From NCBI GenBank assembly GCA_021199255.1, contig JAJQIK010000088.1, positions 1-64,000 of the forward strand: a stretch of 64,000 bases of DNA. Reading direction: 5' to 3'. The translations under genes and the position numbers were made by a program. Below the pieces are notes generated by a model. That model ran no database searches. It was not told where the DNA came from and worked only from the letters and a program-made list of their open reading frames with translations. Positions 6,342-14,591 of the stretch are shown piece after piece. The DNA is from Clostridiales bacterium. GTDB taxonomy: Bacteria; Bacillota; Clostridia; Lachnospirales; Lachnospiraceae. Position 1 is the stretch's first letter. The number at the start of each line of letters is the position of its first letter.

Positions 6342-9197
6342 GTGGCGGCAAGTCGAATTAAGGGTATTACAGTCGAGATTGACGGCGATACCACTGGTCT
6401 ATCAAAGGCACTGAGCAGTGTAAATAAAGAGATGAAGTCAACGCAGTCCCAGCTGAAGGATGTGGAAAAGCTTTTAAAGCTTGACCCCACGAATACAGAA
6501 CTACTTTCTCAGAAACAGAAGCTCCTTACCGAGGCGGTCTCTGAGACAAAGGAAAAGCTGGAAACGTTAAAAACCGCTGCGGAACAGGCAAACACGGCTC
6601 TGGCAAACGGTGAAATCAGTCAGGAGCAGTACGATGCCCTGCAGCGTGAAATCATCGAGACTGAGGAAGAATTAAAAAAGCTGGAGACGCAGGCGGAGCA
6701 GTCCGCGACAGCGCTCCAGAAGATTTCAGCAACCGGTGAGAAGCTGCAGTCTGTTGGTGATTCGATTTCCACGGTTGGCACGAAACTCCTGCCGGTAACG
6801 GCCGGAGTGGTGGCACTCGGAACTGCGGCTGTAACTACGGCGGCAAACTTCGAAACAGCCATGTCCAGCGTTGAGGCTCTGATTTCTTCAAGCTCCTCGG
6901 ATATCGAAGGTGATATGGAGAAGCTGGAGGAGGCGGCTCGTTCTGCTGGTGAGACCACGAAGTTTTCCGCGACAGAGGCTGCCGAGGCAATGTCTTATAT
7001 GGGTCTTGCGGGCTGGTCTGCGGATGAGATGTGCGAAGGTCTTTCTGGTATTCTGAACCTTGCGGCGGCCTCGGAGATGGATCTGGCAACGGCATCTGAT
7101 ATTGTTACGGATTACTTGTCAGCCTTTGGTTTAACGGCGGCTGATTCCGAAATGCTTGTTGACAAGATGGCCTATGCCATGAGTAATTCCAACACCAGCA
7201 CGGAGCAGTTGGGCGAGGCATACAAAAACTGTGCGGCAACATCAACCCAGCTTGGCTATGGTTTGGATGAGACAACAGCAGCTTTGATGGTTATGGCGGA
7301 CGCTGGTATCAAAGGCGGCGAGGCCGGTACCGCGCTCTCCTCTATCATGACGAGACTCGGTAATAATACCTCCGGCTGTACTGACCTTCTGGCGGAGTAT
7401 GGCATTGAGGTATATGATGCGGAGGGCAATGTAAACTCGCTCTCCAACATCCTTTCCGGGATGCAGGATATCTGGGCTGATTTGACGGATGAGGAGAAAG
7501 CAAACCTCGCTTACGTTGTAGCAGGTAAAACGGCGCAGTCAGAATTAATGACTGTCCTCGGTGAGACAACGGGCAGCTTTCAGGAATATCAGGAAGGTCT
7601 GGCAGGGTGCTCCGGCACGGCGGAGGATATGGCTGCGATTATGCAGGATAACCTCGAAGGCCAGCTAACTATTTTGAAATCACAGTTACAGGAGCTTGCC
7701 ATTTCCTTTGGTCAGATGCTTCTGCCGGTTATCAAAAATGTGGTGGGTGTGATTCAGAACATCGTGGACTGGCTGAATGGTCTGGATGACAGCACCAGAC
7801 AGATAATCCTGACTGTGGCTCTGGTGGCTGCGGCTATCGGTCCGGTGCTGATTGTGGTCGGCAAGGTCATTTCAGCGGTTGGAACCATCATGACGGTTAT
7901 TCCGAAACTGGTGAGCGCTTTCAACATGGTAAAGAATGCCTTTTCCGCTTTAAGCGCGGTGATGATGGCAAACCCGATTATGATTGTGGTTGCGCTGATT
8001 GCGGCTCTGGTGGCGGCTTTCATTTATCTCTGGAACACGAACGAGGAATTCCGGCAGTTCTGGATTGACCTTTGGGAAAACATCAAAGAGGCTGTCACTG
8101 TTGCGGTTGAAGCAATCTCCACGTTTCTGTCAGAAGCATGGGAAACCATAAAAACAGCGGCGCAGACGGCGTGGACTGCCATTTCGGAGTTCTTTGCGAC
8201 AGTCTGGGAGGCAATAAGCACCACGGTTTCAAATGTGGTTACCGCGATACAGACATTTCTTCAGACAGCATGGAATACAATCCAGACGATAATCCAGACG
8301 GTGTTGACGACAATCCAGACGATATTTACTACCATTTGGAATGCAATCCAGACTGTGATTACGACGGTGGTTACAGCCATCCAGACATTCATAACGACTG
8401 CCTGGAATACGATTTGCACGATTATCACCACGGTGCTGACAGCCATCCAGACGGTCATCACCACGATATGGAACGCGATTTCTTCCGTGATATCGACAAT
8501 CGTGAATGGGATTTCTTCCACGATTTCTACAGTGTGGAACACAATCTCAAATACGGTATCCACGGTGGTAAATACCATCAAGTCGACTGTCACGAAGGTT
8601 TTTACAGCTATCTGGAATGGCATCAAAAATACAGTATCAGGAATTTATAATACGGTGAAGGACGGATTTAACAAGGCGGTGGATTTCATTAAGGGTCTGG
8701 CGTCCTCGGCATTCAGCTGGGGTGCGGATATCATCAATGGTATTGTTAATGGCATTAAAAGCTGTATCAGCAAAGTGACCGATGCGGTATCCGATGTCGC
8801 GGAAACCATCAAATCCTTTCTGCACTTCTCCGTGCCGGACGAAGGACCGTTGACGGATTACGAGGACTGGATGCCGGACTTCATGGAAGGGCTGGCTGAT
8901 GGCATTGAAAAGAGCCGTGGACTCTTACAGGGAGCGATGTCGGATGTAGCTGCAGACATGGTAATAAATCCGCAGGTGTCTGCGGCGCAGATTAGCGGCG
9001 GTTATGGCAGCAACGGAAATGGCGGAGCGGACAATTCAGTTTCCAGTATCCTCTCCGGCATCCGTGAGATGGTGGATTCACTGAGTGGTCAGAATGCCGG
9101 TATTATTTCCATTCCGGTATATCTTGGCAACTCACTCTTGGATGAGGTAATCGTGGACGCACAGCAGAGACAGAACCTGCGCTCAGGTGGACGATAA
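6342..9197 (+). CDS. Tape measure protein
   Basis: At 951 residues this is the longest phage gene, and it fixes tail length (about 140 nm by the usual 0.15 nm per residue). Layout: an N-terminal coiled coil (about 25-130), the TP901-type core with alternating Ala/Gly-rich helices (about 150-480), membrane-prone hydrophobic helices (about 490-590), and a long Trp/Ile/Thr repeat region of about 11-residue period (about 600-760). A C-terminal domain contains HFSVPDEGPLTDYEDW, a motif common near the end of Firmicute tape measures. I start it at GTG 6342 behind GGAGGTGAGG, not at the earlier in-frame ATG at 6270, because the intervening bases form two terminator hairpins. Confidence 0.93.
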   Translation: MAASRIKGITVEIDGDTTGLSKALSSVNKEMKSTQSQLKDVEKLLKLDPTNTELLSQKQKLLTEAVSETKEKLETLKTAAEQANTALANGEISQEQYDALQREIIETEEELKKLETQAEQSATALQKISATGEKLQSVGDSISTVGTKLLPVTAGVVALGTAAVTTAANFETAMSSVEALISSSSSDIEGDMEKLEEAARSAGETTKFSATEAAEAMSYMGLAGWSADEMCEGLSGILNLAAASEMDLATASDIVTDYLSAFGLTAADSEMLVDKMAYAMSNSNTSTEQLGEAYKNCAATSTQLGYGLDETTAALMVMADAGIKGGEAGTALSSIMTRLGNNTSGCTDLLAEYGIEVYDAEGNVNSLSNILSGMQDIWADLTDEEKANLAYVVAGKTAQSELMTVLGETTGSFQEYQEGLAGCSGTAEDMAAIMQDNLEGQLTILKSQLQELAISFGQMLLPVIKNVVGVIQNIVDWLNGLDDSTRQIILTVALVAAAIGPVLIVVGKVISAVGTIMTVIPKLVSAFNMVKNAFSALSAVMMANPIMIVVALIAALVAAFIYLWNTNEEFRQFWIDLWENIKEAVTVAVEAISTFLSEAWETIKTAAQTAWTAISEFFATVWEAISTTVSNVVTAIQTFLQTAWNTIQTIIQTVLTTIQTIFTTIWNAIQTVITTVVTAIQTFITTAWNTICTIITTVLTAIQTVITTIWNAISSVISTIVNGISSTISTVWNTISNTVSTVVNTIKSTVTKVFTAIWNGIKNTVSGIYNTVKDGFNKAVDFIKGLASSAFSWGADIINGIVNGIKSCISKVTDAVSDVAETIKSFLHFSVPDEGPLTDYEDWMPDFMEGLADGIEKSRGLLQGAMSDVAADMVINPQVSAAQISGGYGSNGNGGADNSVSSILSGIREMVDSLSGQNAGIISIPVYLGNSLLDEVIVDAQQRQNLRSGGR

Positions 9198-9210
9198 GGA
9201 GGTGTACGCT

Positions 9211-9573
9211 TTGGCTTTTATTCAATATCTAACCTTTGACGGAGAGGCTCTGCCGGAGCCTGATTCTTATGAGGTGTCAATGGAGGATGTGGAGGCGGAC
9301 TCCTCCGGAGAAACGGAGGCAGGAACGACACAGAGGGATGTGGTGCGCTTTGGCGTGCACACAATCTCTGTGTCCTTTACTGTTACGGCAAAGTGGCTTA
9401 AAAAACTGACGGCATACAAGCAGCAGGCAAAAATCGTGGTGGAGTTTTTTGATATGGAGACAGCGGAGACTGCTTCTGCGGAGATGTACATCTCTGGTTA
9501 CAAATCGAAACGGGAAGCGGATTCGTCTTATGGTGGGCTGTGGAATGTGTCTTTTTCGTTAAAAGAGTTCTGA
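9211..9573 (+). CDS. Small tail protein, DUF6711-like
   Basis: The 120-residue product begins at TTG 9211 behind AAGGAGGT. Its pattern (FDGEALPEPDSYEVSMEDVE at the start, then a WLKKLTAYKQQAKIVVEFFD segment) resembles the small beta-rich proteins (DUF6711-like) encoded after the tape measure in Lachnospiraceae phages. It probably belongs to the distal tail. The assignment rests on position and resemblance; no catalytic motif is visible. Confidence 0.65.
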   Translation: MAFIQYLTFDGEALPEPDSYEVSMEDVEADSSGETEAGTTQRDVVRFGVHTISVSFTVTAKWLKKLTAYKQQAKIVVEFFDMETAETASAEMYISGYKSKREADSSYGGLWNVSFSLKEF

Positions 9574-9578
9574 CACTA

Positions 9579-9607
9579 TTCTCAAAAAGTGAGTTTTGTG
9601 ATATATT
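9579..9607 (+). promoter_or_regulatory. Possible promoter of cargo gene 2
   Basis: TTCTCA (9579-9584), a 17-base spacer and TATATT (9602-9607) with an upstream TG at 9599-9600 (extended -10). It lies right after the tail gene stop and ahead of the unknown gene at 9696. Confidence 0.45.
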
Positions 9608-9695
9608 TTGAACTTGTATTCTCAGAATAAATGTTGCATTATACGAGCACCATACGGCAGTTATGGCAAATTATAATATTCAGGAGGCAAAGACT

Positions 9696-10208
9696 ATGTT
9701 CAAAATTAAGAATGACAGGATTTATCCTAACCTTGCGCCAATGACGCTTTCGGTCAAAATCCCAGAGGATTTCTGGCTTGTGGCGTTTCCAGATGCCGGT
9801 TCACCAAATGACATCGTTTTCCGTACATCGGATGGGTCAGCTACTATCGAGATTCTGATTGGGTACAAGACGGGAGATGACACAGCGCAGGAACTGCTTG
9901 ACAACATCGAAGGGTGTCCGGAAGAATATGTAGAGGGACCATATCCTATCGAAGTCAATGGGATGAAGGGACATTACCTGTATTGCGCAAGCGAGATTGC
10001 ACAGTATGTGGTTCTGCTTGATGTGGAAGACTTAGGGCTTAAGAGTGCGGATTCTTTTTATGGTACGGAAGAGAAAAGCTCGGTTGACCGTATTCAATTT
10101 TCTGTGAGTGTTTCTTCGGAAGAAGGCGAGGAAGGAAGAAAAGCTATCCACGAAACCATGAAAAATGAGACTATCAAGGAATTGCTTTACAGCATCAATG
10201 TAGAATAA
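9696..10208 (+). CDS. Unknown cargo protein inserted in tail operon
   Basis: I do not recognise this 170-residue acidic, apparently cytoplasmic protein. It has an alternating strand/helix pattern (LAPMTLSVKIPEDFWLVAFP at the start; GMKGHYLYCASEIAQYVVLL in the middle) and a charged helical C-terminus. There is no signal peptide or membrane segment. I chose ATG 9696, eight bases behind AGGAGG; an upstream in-frame ATG at 9663 has no ribosome site. It sits between two tail genes, with its own promoter-like sequence and a terminator, so it resembles an independently expressed moron. It could be an exclusion or immunity factor, but nothing in the sequence proves this. Confidence 0.7.
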   Translation: MFKIKNDRIYPNLAPMTLSVKIPEDFWLVAFPDAGSPNDIVFRTSDGSATIEILIGYKTGDDTAQELLDNIEGCPEEYVEGPYPIEVNGMKGHYLYCASEIAQYVVLLDVEDLGLKSADSFYGTEEKSSVDRIQFSVSVSSEEGEEGRKAIHETMKNETIKELLYSINVE

Positions 10209-10227
10209 GAAATAACATATTTTAAAG

Positions 10228-10256
10228 GCATCAGTCAGAAACGGCTGGTGCTTTTT
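10228..10256 (+). terminator. Intrinsic terminator after cargo gene 2
   Basis: GCATCAGTC, loop AGAAAC and GGCTGGTGC form a 9-bp stem with two G-U pairs, followed by TTTTT. It lies just before the next tail gene. Confidence 0.75.
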
Positions 10257-10282
10257 ATTATAGGCTGAGGGGAGGTGCTTTG

Positions 10283-12097
10283 ATGTATGCGGTAAGTGAT
10301 GAGTTTCTGACAGCGGTGCAGGAAAACACCCGCACCTACTATTGGTCAGGAACGATTACAACGACTGCCGAGAAGGTGTATGACTTTGATTATAAGAACA
10401 TCGTGAAAGGAAGCGGCTATGTGACATCAAAGTGCTGCTCCAGCTCCGAGATTGAACTGGGTACAGTGTATTCCGCAGAGATGGGAATCACGCTCTACTC
10501 GGACGTTGACCGGTACACGTTAGAAGACGCCGTGGTGGAGCTTTACTATCATCTGCTCCTGACCGATGGAACATATGAGACGGTTCCGATGGGTATCTTT
10601 GAGATTGCGGAGGCAAACAGGACGCTAAACTGTCTTGAAATCACAGCCTATGATTATATGCTCCGCTTTGACAAGGACTTCTCCAGTACGGACTCGACCG
10701 GTACGGCATGGGGCTTTATTTCCTTATGCTGCACGGCCTGCGGTGTGGAATGTGCCCACACTCAGGAAGAAATTGAGGCAATGGCAAACGGAAATATCAC
10801 GCTTTCCATCTACTCAGAGAATGACATTGAGACATACCGGGATGTGCTCTACTATGTGGCGCAAATTCTCGGCGGCTTCTTTATTATAAACAGGACTGGT
10901 CAGTTGGAGCTTCGCAAGTACGGTACGGACGCAGTGATGGAGATTGAGAGCAGGCACAGGTTTTCAAGCAGCTTCTCTGACTTCATCACAAGGTACACGG
11001 CGATAAGCTCCACAAATCTTCGGACAGAAACGGCTGAGTATTATTCGCTTGATCCGGATGATGGGCTGACCATGAACCTTGGCTCAAATCCTCTGCTGCA
11101 GTTTGGTCTGGAGGCGACCAGGCAGGAAATCTGCATGAATATTCTTTCTGACCTGCAGGCAGTCAATTACGTACCGTTTGACTCGGACACGATTGGCAAT
11201 CCGGCACTGGATTTGGGAGATGTTCTCAGGTTCTCTGGCGGCTCGGCGGATGAGGAGCAGATTTCATGCATCACATCCTTTAACTGCGTCATCGGCGGCA
11301 AGATGACACTAAAGTGTGTGGGCAAAAATCCGAGGCTCTCTCAGGCAAAGTCAAAGAATGACAAAAACATCTCAGGACTTCTAAGCCAGGTGGACGCTGC
11401 GGAGATTGCGATACACACATATACGAATGCTTCTGCCTATACAATCGGAAAGACAAAAACTGAGGTGGTGAGCATTGAGTTTGCCGCCTCGCAGGACACG
11501 AGCGCGGAATTTATTGCGCAGATACTGATTGACATTGCGGCGGACGCAGTGACAAAGACGGCGACTGCGGAAGGAACGATTACCATTCCAGACACATCCT
11601 CTGACAGCGAGGATACAGAGACATCCGGGACGGAGGTTGAAGTCTCGCTTCCCGTCACCTGGACGGAGGACGGCGAGACACTTGTCTATGTGGTCTATGA
11701 GTTGAACGATGATGAAATAACTGTATTCTATCCGGTGGAGACCTGGCACAGCGGCAAACACATCCTGACACTCTACTACCCGATTTCTGATATTGCCTCG
11801 GATGTACTGAATACCTTTAAGGTTTATCTCAGACTTGAGAATGGAACCGGAACGGTGGAAATCGGCGGCTGCCTTGCGGTCATCACTGGTCAGGCACTTG
11901 GTGCGACATACAAGTGGGATGGCACTCTGGAGTTTGAGGATGAATATACACCGTTTACGATTGGCGGTGGTATCACGGTGAAGTCTTTTAGTGACAGCAT
12001 GGACTACGAGATGATTGAGCAGAAGGAATATGAATACACGGAGAGCGTGGCAAGGATTAGCATCGGTGCTTTTGCTTCTCCGTTTGACACAGAATAG
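10283..12097 (+). CDS. Tail/baseplate protein, tail-endopeptidase region
   Basis: This 604-residue protein starts at ATG 10283 behind GGGGAGGTG. Its first half resembles the tail hub/tail-associated proteins encoded two genes after tape measures in Firmicute siphophages. Segments such as ELGTVYSAEMGITLYSDVDR, then NRTLNCLEITAYDYMLRFDK and LDLGDVLRFSGG, are typical of the gp27-like hub fold. The second half is a Thr/Asp-rich beta region, probably a carbohydrate-binding or fibre part. It most likely forms the tail tip and helps with host contact. No clear protease motif is visible. Confidence 0.78.
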   Translation: MYAVSDEFLTAVQENTRTYYWSGTITTTAEKVYDFDYKNIVKGSGYVTSKCCSSSEIELGTVYSAEMGITLYSDVDRYTLEDAVVELYYHLLLTDGTYETVPMGIFEIAEANRTLNCLEITAYDYMLRFDKDFSSTDSTGTAWGFISLCCTACGVECAHTQEEIEAMANGNITLSIYSENDIETYRDVLYYVAQILGGFFIINRTGQLELRKYGTDAVMEIESRHRFSSSFSDFITRYTAISSTNLRTETAEYYSLDPDDGLTMNLGSNPLLQFGLEATRQEICMNILSDLQAVNYVPFDSDTIGNPALDLGDVLRFSGGSADEEQISCITSFNCVIGGKMTLKCVGKNPRLSQAKSKNDKNISGLLSQVDAAEIAIHTYTNASAYTIGKTKTEVVSIEFAASQDTSAEFIAQILIDIAADAVTKTATAEGTITIPDTSSDSEDTETSGTEVEVSLPVTWTEDGETLVYVVYELNDDEITVFYPVETWHSGKHILTLYYPISDIASDVLNTFKVYLRLENGTGTVEIGGCLAVITGQALGATYKWDGTLEFEDEYTPFTIGGGITVKSFSDSMDYEMIEQKEYEYTESVARISIGAFASPFDTE

Positions 12098-12106
12098 GAG
12101 GCATAT

Positions 12107-13513
12107 ATGAAACTGAAAGGAACAATGGTCATTGAACTGACCGATGTGGACACGGGAGACGTGGAGACCTATACGGAAGAGAATATGGTCACCAATGCGG
12201 TGAATAACATCCTCGGCGCTAATCCGCTGGGGATTTTTTACAACACAACTGATAGTTCTTATACAATGTTAACCTGGAACGATTATCTGCTTCCCATCTG
12301 TCCAAATATGATAGGAGGCATTCTACTTTTTCCGAATGCACTGGATGAGGACGTGGATAACATCTATCCGCAGTCAGATAACCTGCCGGTGGCGTATGCT
12401 TCCAACGATGTAAACGGCACAACAGACCTTGCCAGAGGAAGCCTTAACCAGACGGAAAGTAAGGCTCTTGACAACGGTTATAAGTTTGTCTGGGAGTTTT
12501 CGGCGAGCCAGGGAAACGGCACGATTGCAGCGGCAGCGCTTACCGGGTCGCTTGGAGGACAGTTTGCTTATGGCAATGACGTAGGCGATACTACGGCTTT
12601 CCTGCAGGTAAACCAGATGGGATTGCAAGCGGATTTTTCAGACCAGCAGATGCTGTTTGAAGCAGTCAGCATCGATTTTGAAAATGAGGTGCTGTATTCG
12701 TTTGACTGGTCGGATTCTTCTGTGGTGATTAAGAAAGCGCGGATTCCCATCACGTCTATTGGACTTGTTGAATTGTTGGACGATACCACGATTACACTGC
12801 TTGATGAGACGGTAATCACACCGTCAACATTTAAATTCACGACGAGCTATTATTCGTATGGAGCGTTCATGGACGGCCAAGACGGTTACTGGTACGGTTT
12901 TGCCAACGGCTCCGGTAACTCAAGTGGCAGTGCTTCCATGACGTGGATTAAGATAAGCAAGACAGACTACTCCTACACGGAAGGCTCCTGGACACTCTCC
13001 AATGCCACTCTTAAGAGCGTGGGATACCGGTATCTGGCCAGCAACTATATGTATTTTTATCAGTATGCCTGCGTCCGTGATGGTTATCTGTATGTCATGG
13101 CGTATGACGCGGCAGGAATTTACAAAATCAATATCTCCAACTCAGCGGATGTGACGCTGATTGACCTTGGCTTTACTTCCGCATGGAAGTCAGTCGGCGA
13201 GACCGGAAGCGCGGGCGGTGTGTATATGCTCCGGGTGCAGGATTTAATCATCGGTTATGATTTTATCTTGACAGCGGATGATACGGTTATTGCTACGGTC
13301 GGAAGCACAAAGTTTGGACTTCTGTGTACGCAGATGTTCCAGTACAAGAATTTTCTTATTGGCTGGGGCTGTGCCATTGGCACGAACTACAGACAAGCGT
13401 ATCTGCTCACTCCGTACATGGCGACCATCAATAATCTGGACTCGTCTGTGGTGAAGGACTCCAGTAAAACAATGAAAATTACGTACACACTGACCGAGGC
13501 AGACAGCGATTAA
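12107..13513 (+). CDS. Tail fibre / receptor-binding candidate
   Basis: This 468-residue protein starts ten bases after the preceding tail gene. It begins with MKLKGTMVIELTDVDTGDVE and ENMVTNAVNNILGANPLG, a beginning seen in tail-tip proteins. The rest is rich in aromatic and small residues in repeating strand units (YWYGFANGSGNSSGSASMTW and DGYLYVMAYDAAGIYKI), as expected for a beta-propeller or beta-helix adhesin. As the last structural gene before the lysis module it is the best candidate for receptor binding. The family is not recognised with certainty. Confidence 0.65.
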   Translation: MKLKGTMVIELTDVDTGDVETYTEENMVTNAVNNILGANPLGIFYNTTDSSYTMLTWNDYLLPICPNMIGGILLFPNALDEDVDNIYPQSDNLPVAYASNDVNGTTDLARGSLNQTESKALDNGYKFVWEFSASQGNGTIAAAALTGSLGGQFAYGNDVGDTTAFLQVNQMGLQADFSDQQMLFEAVSIDFENEVLYSFDWSDSSVVIKKARIPITSIGLVELLDDTTITLLDETVITPSTFKFTTSYYSYGAFMDGQDGYWYGFANGSGNSSGSASMTWIKISKTDYSYTEGSWTLSNATLKSVGYRYLASNYMYFYQYACVRDGYLYVMAYDAAGIYKINISNSADVTLIDLGFTSAWKSVGETGSAGGVYMLRVQDLIIGYDFILTADDTVIATVGSTKFGLLCTQMFQYKNFLIGWGCAIGTNYRQAYLLTPYMATINNLDSSVVKDSSKTMKITYTLTEADSD

Positions 13514-13519
13514 TGACAA

Positions 13520-13551
13520 AAGCGGCTGGGGCTTTAAAACCTCTGCCGCTT
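13520..13551. terminator. Terminator between tail operon and symE-like gene
   Basis: AAGCGGCTGGGG and CCTCTGCCGCTT pair over 12 positions with one mismatch. On the - strand the hairpin is followed by TTTTGTC, so it suits the end of the opposite-strand gene; it may also reduce readthrough from the + strand. Confidence 0.55.
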
Positions 13552-13593
13552 GGTGTGCTTTGGTGGGAAAGGTTGCTGGGATATCCAGCTGGA

Positions 13594-13929
13594 TTACTTC
13601 TTGCGGGATCTGCGGTTGGAACCGTATTTGACCTGTGGCTCGGCTACCATCGGGAGCGACTCAGGTGTCCGCTGCCTCCGCAGCTCATCGATTTCACGGA
13701 GCTTCTTTTCGAACTCCAGCTGAAGCTCCCTCTCGCGGATGGCGTTCTCTTCCTCTTCGGAAAGGGTTCGGATGCGGATGAAACCTTCCTCGTACTCGAC
13801 CACGAGGCGGGTGCCGACTGAAAAGCCGAGGGCTTCAAGCCATTTGCCTTCCATCTGGATTTTGGGGAGCAGGCCGCCGTTTGCCTGATACTTGTTGGAA
13901 TACTGCACTTTGATGTTCTTTGTCTTCAT
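13594..13929 (-). CDS. SymE-like toxin-family protein
   Basis: The 111-residue product contains GGLLPKIQMEGKWLEALGFS followed by GTRLVVEYEEGFIRI, the signature of the SymE (AbrB-fold) family, known in E. coli as an SOS-induced RNA-cleaving toxin or nucleoid-compacting protein. A basic C-terminal tail follows a helical region. I start at the ATG complementary to 13927-13929, behind AAAGGAGG; a longer in-frame extension to 14040 lacks support. It is the only clear - strand gene in the phage, lying between the tail and lysis genes. Members of this family are common in Clostridia prophages; toxicity here is not shown by sequence. Confidence 0.8.
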   Translation of the reverse strand: MKTKNIKVQYSNKYQANGGLLPKIQMEGKWLEALGFSVGTRLVVEYEEGFIRIRTLSEEEENAIRERELQLEFEKKLREIDELRRQRTPESLPMVAEPQVKYGSNRRSRKK

Positions 13930-14082
13930 GAAAAATCCTCCTTTGGCTTCGCCGTTGTTTGGCGGTGTTGTTTTTGGTAGTGTATTAATCACTCTGAAAG
14001 CAGATAAAAGCAAGCACAATCGGAGGTATAAATTGTACAAATATCAGCGCGGAGATTTGTGCTGATTATGGTCTGGAAACTG

Positions 14083-14114
14083 GCAGCTTCTCTACAGGAG
14101 AGACTGCTTTTTTT
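14083..14114 (+). terminator. Hairpin with T-run before holin gene
   Basis: GCAG..TCTC, loop TACAG and GAGA..CTGC (with a two-by-two internal loop) are followed by TTTTTTT. A second hairpin (ATCAGCGC/GTGCTGAT) lies just upstream at 14042-14067. The 14,000-14,140 gap may hold a short leader RNA. Confidence 0.6.
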
Positions 14115-14142
14115 AATACAAAATTGAAAGGTAGGTAGTGTT

Positions 14143-14589
14143 ATGAAGGAATTTTGGAACCTGATTCAGATGGTCTTTACCGCAATCGGCGGCTGGCTGG
14201 GGTACTTCCTCGGCGGTTGTGACGGGCTGCTCTTTGCCCTGATTGCCTTTGTGGTGATTGATTATCTCACCGGGGTGATGTGCGCGATTAACGACCAGAA
14301 GCTTTCGAGCGAGGTAGGCTTTCGAGGTATCTGCCGCAAGGTCTTAATCTTTCTGCTCGTGGGGATTGGCAGCATTCTGGATGCACAGGTCATCGGAACG
14401 GGAAGTGTGCTGCGGACGGCAGTCATTTTCTTTTACCTCTCCAACGAGGGAATCTCCATTCTGGAGAACGCGGCGCACCTGGGGCTTCCGGTGCCGGACA
14501 GACTGAAGCTCGTCTTAGAGCAGCTGCATGAACGCTCGGAGGATGAAAGCTCCGACGAAACAGAAAACGATAATGAGGAGGAGAACTGA
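14143..14589 (+). CDS. Phage holin, toxin secretion/lysis family
   Basis: This 148-residue membrane protein belongs to the Cph1/TcdE-like holin family (phage_holin_4). It shows three hydrophobic segments (about 12-55, 68-88, 94-110), the family motif VIDYLTGVMCAINDQKLSSE with GFRGICRK, and a charged Glu/Asp-rich C-terminal tail. It forms the lesions that release endolysin. Three bases separate it from the endolysin gene. Confidence 0.93.
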   Translation: MKEFWNLIQMVFTAIGGWLGYFLGGCDGLLFALIAFVVIDYLTGVMCAINDQKLSSEVGFRGICRKVLIFLLVGIGSILDAQVIGTGSVLRTAVIFFYLSNEGISILENAAHLGLPVPDRLKLVLEQLHERSEDESSDETENDNEEEN

Positions 14590-14591
14590 TT

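Noticed and set aside
8138-8650. 170-codon ORF rich in Asp, His and Asn
   Set aside because: It lies entirely within the repeat tract of the tape measure gene in another frame; its composition follows from those repeats.
13513-13821. 102-codon + strand ORF overlapping the tail fibre stop
   Set aside because: It is the complement of the SymE-like gene, which has a good ribosome site and a family signature; the + strand product looks like an artefact.
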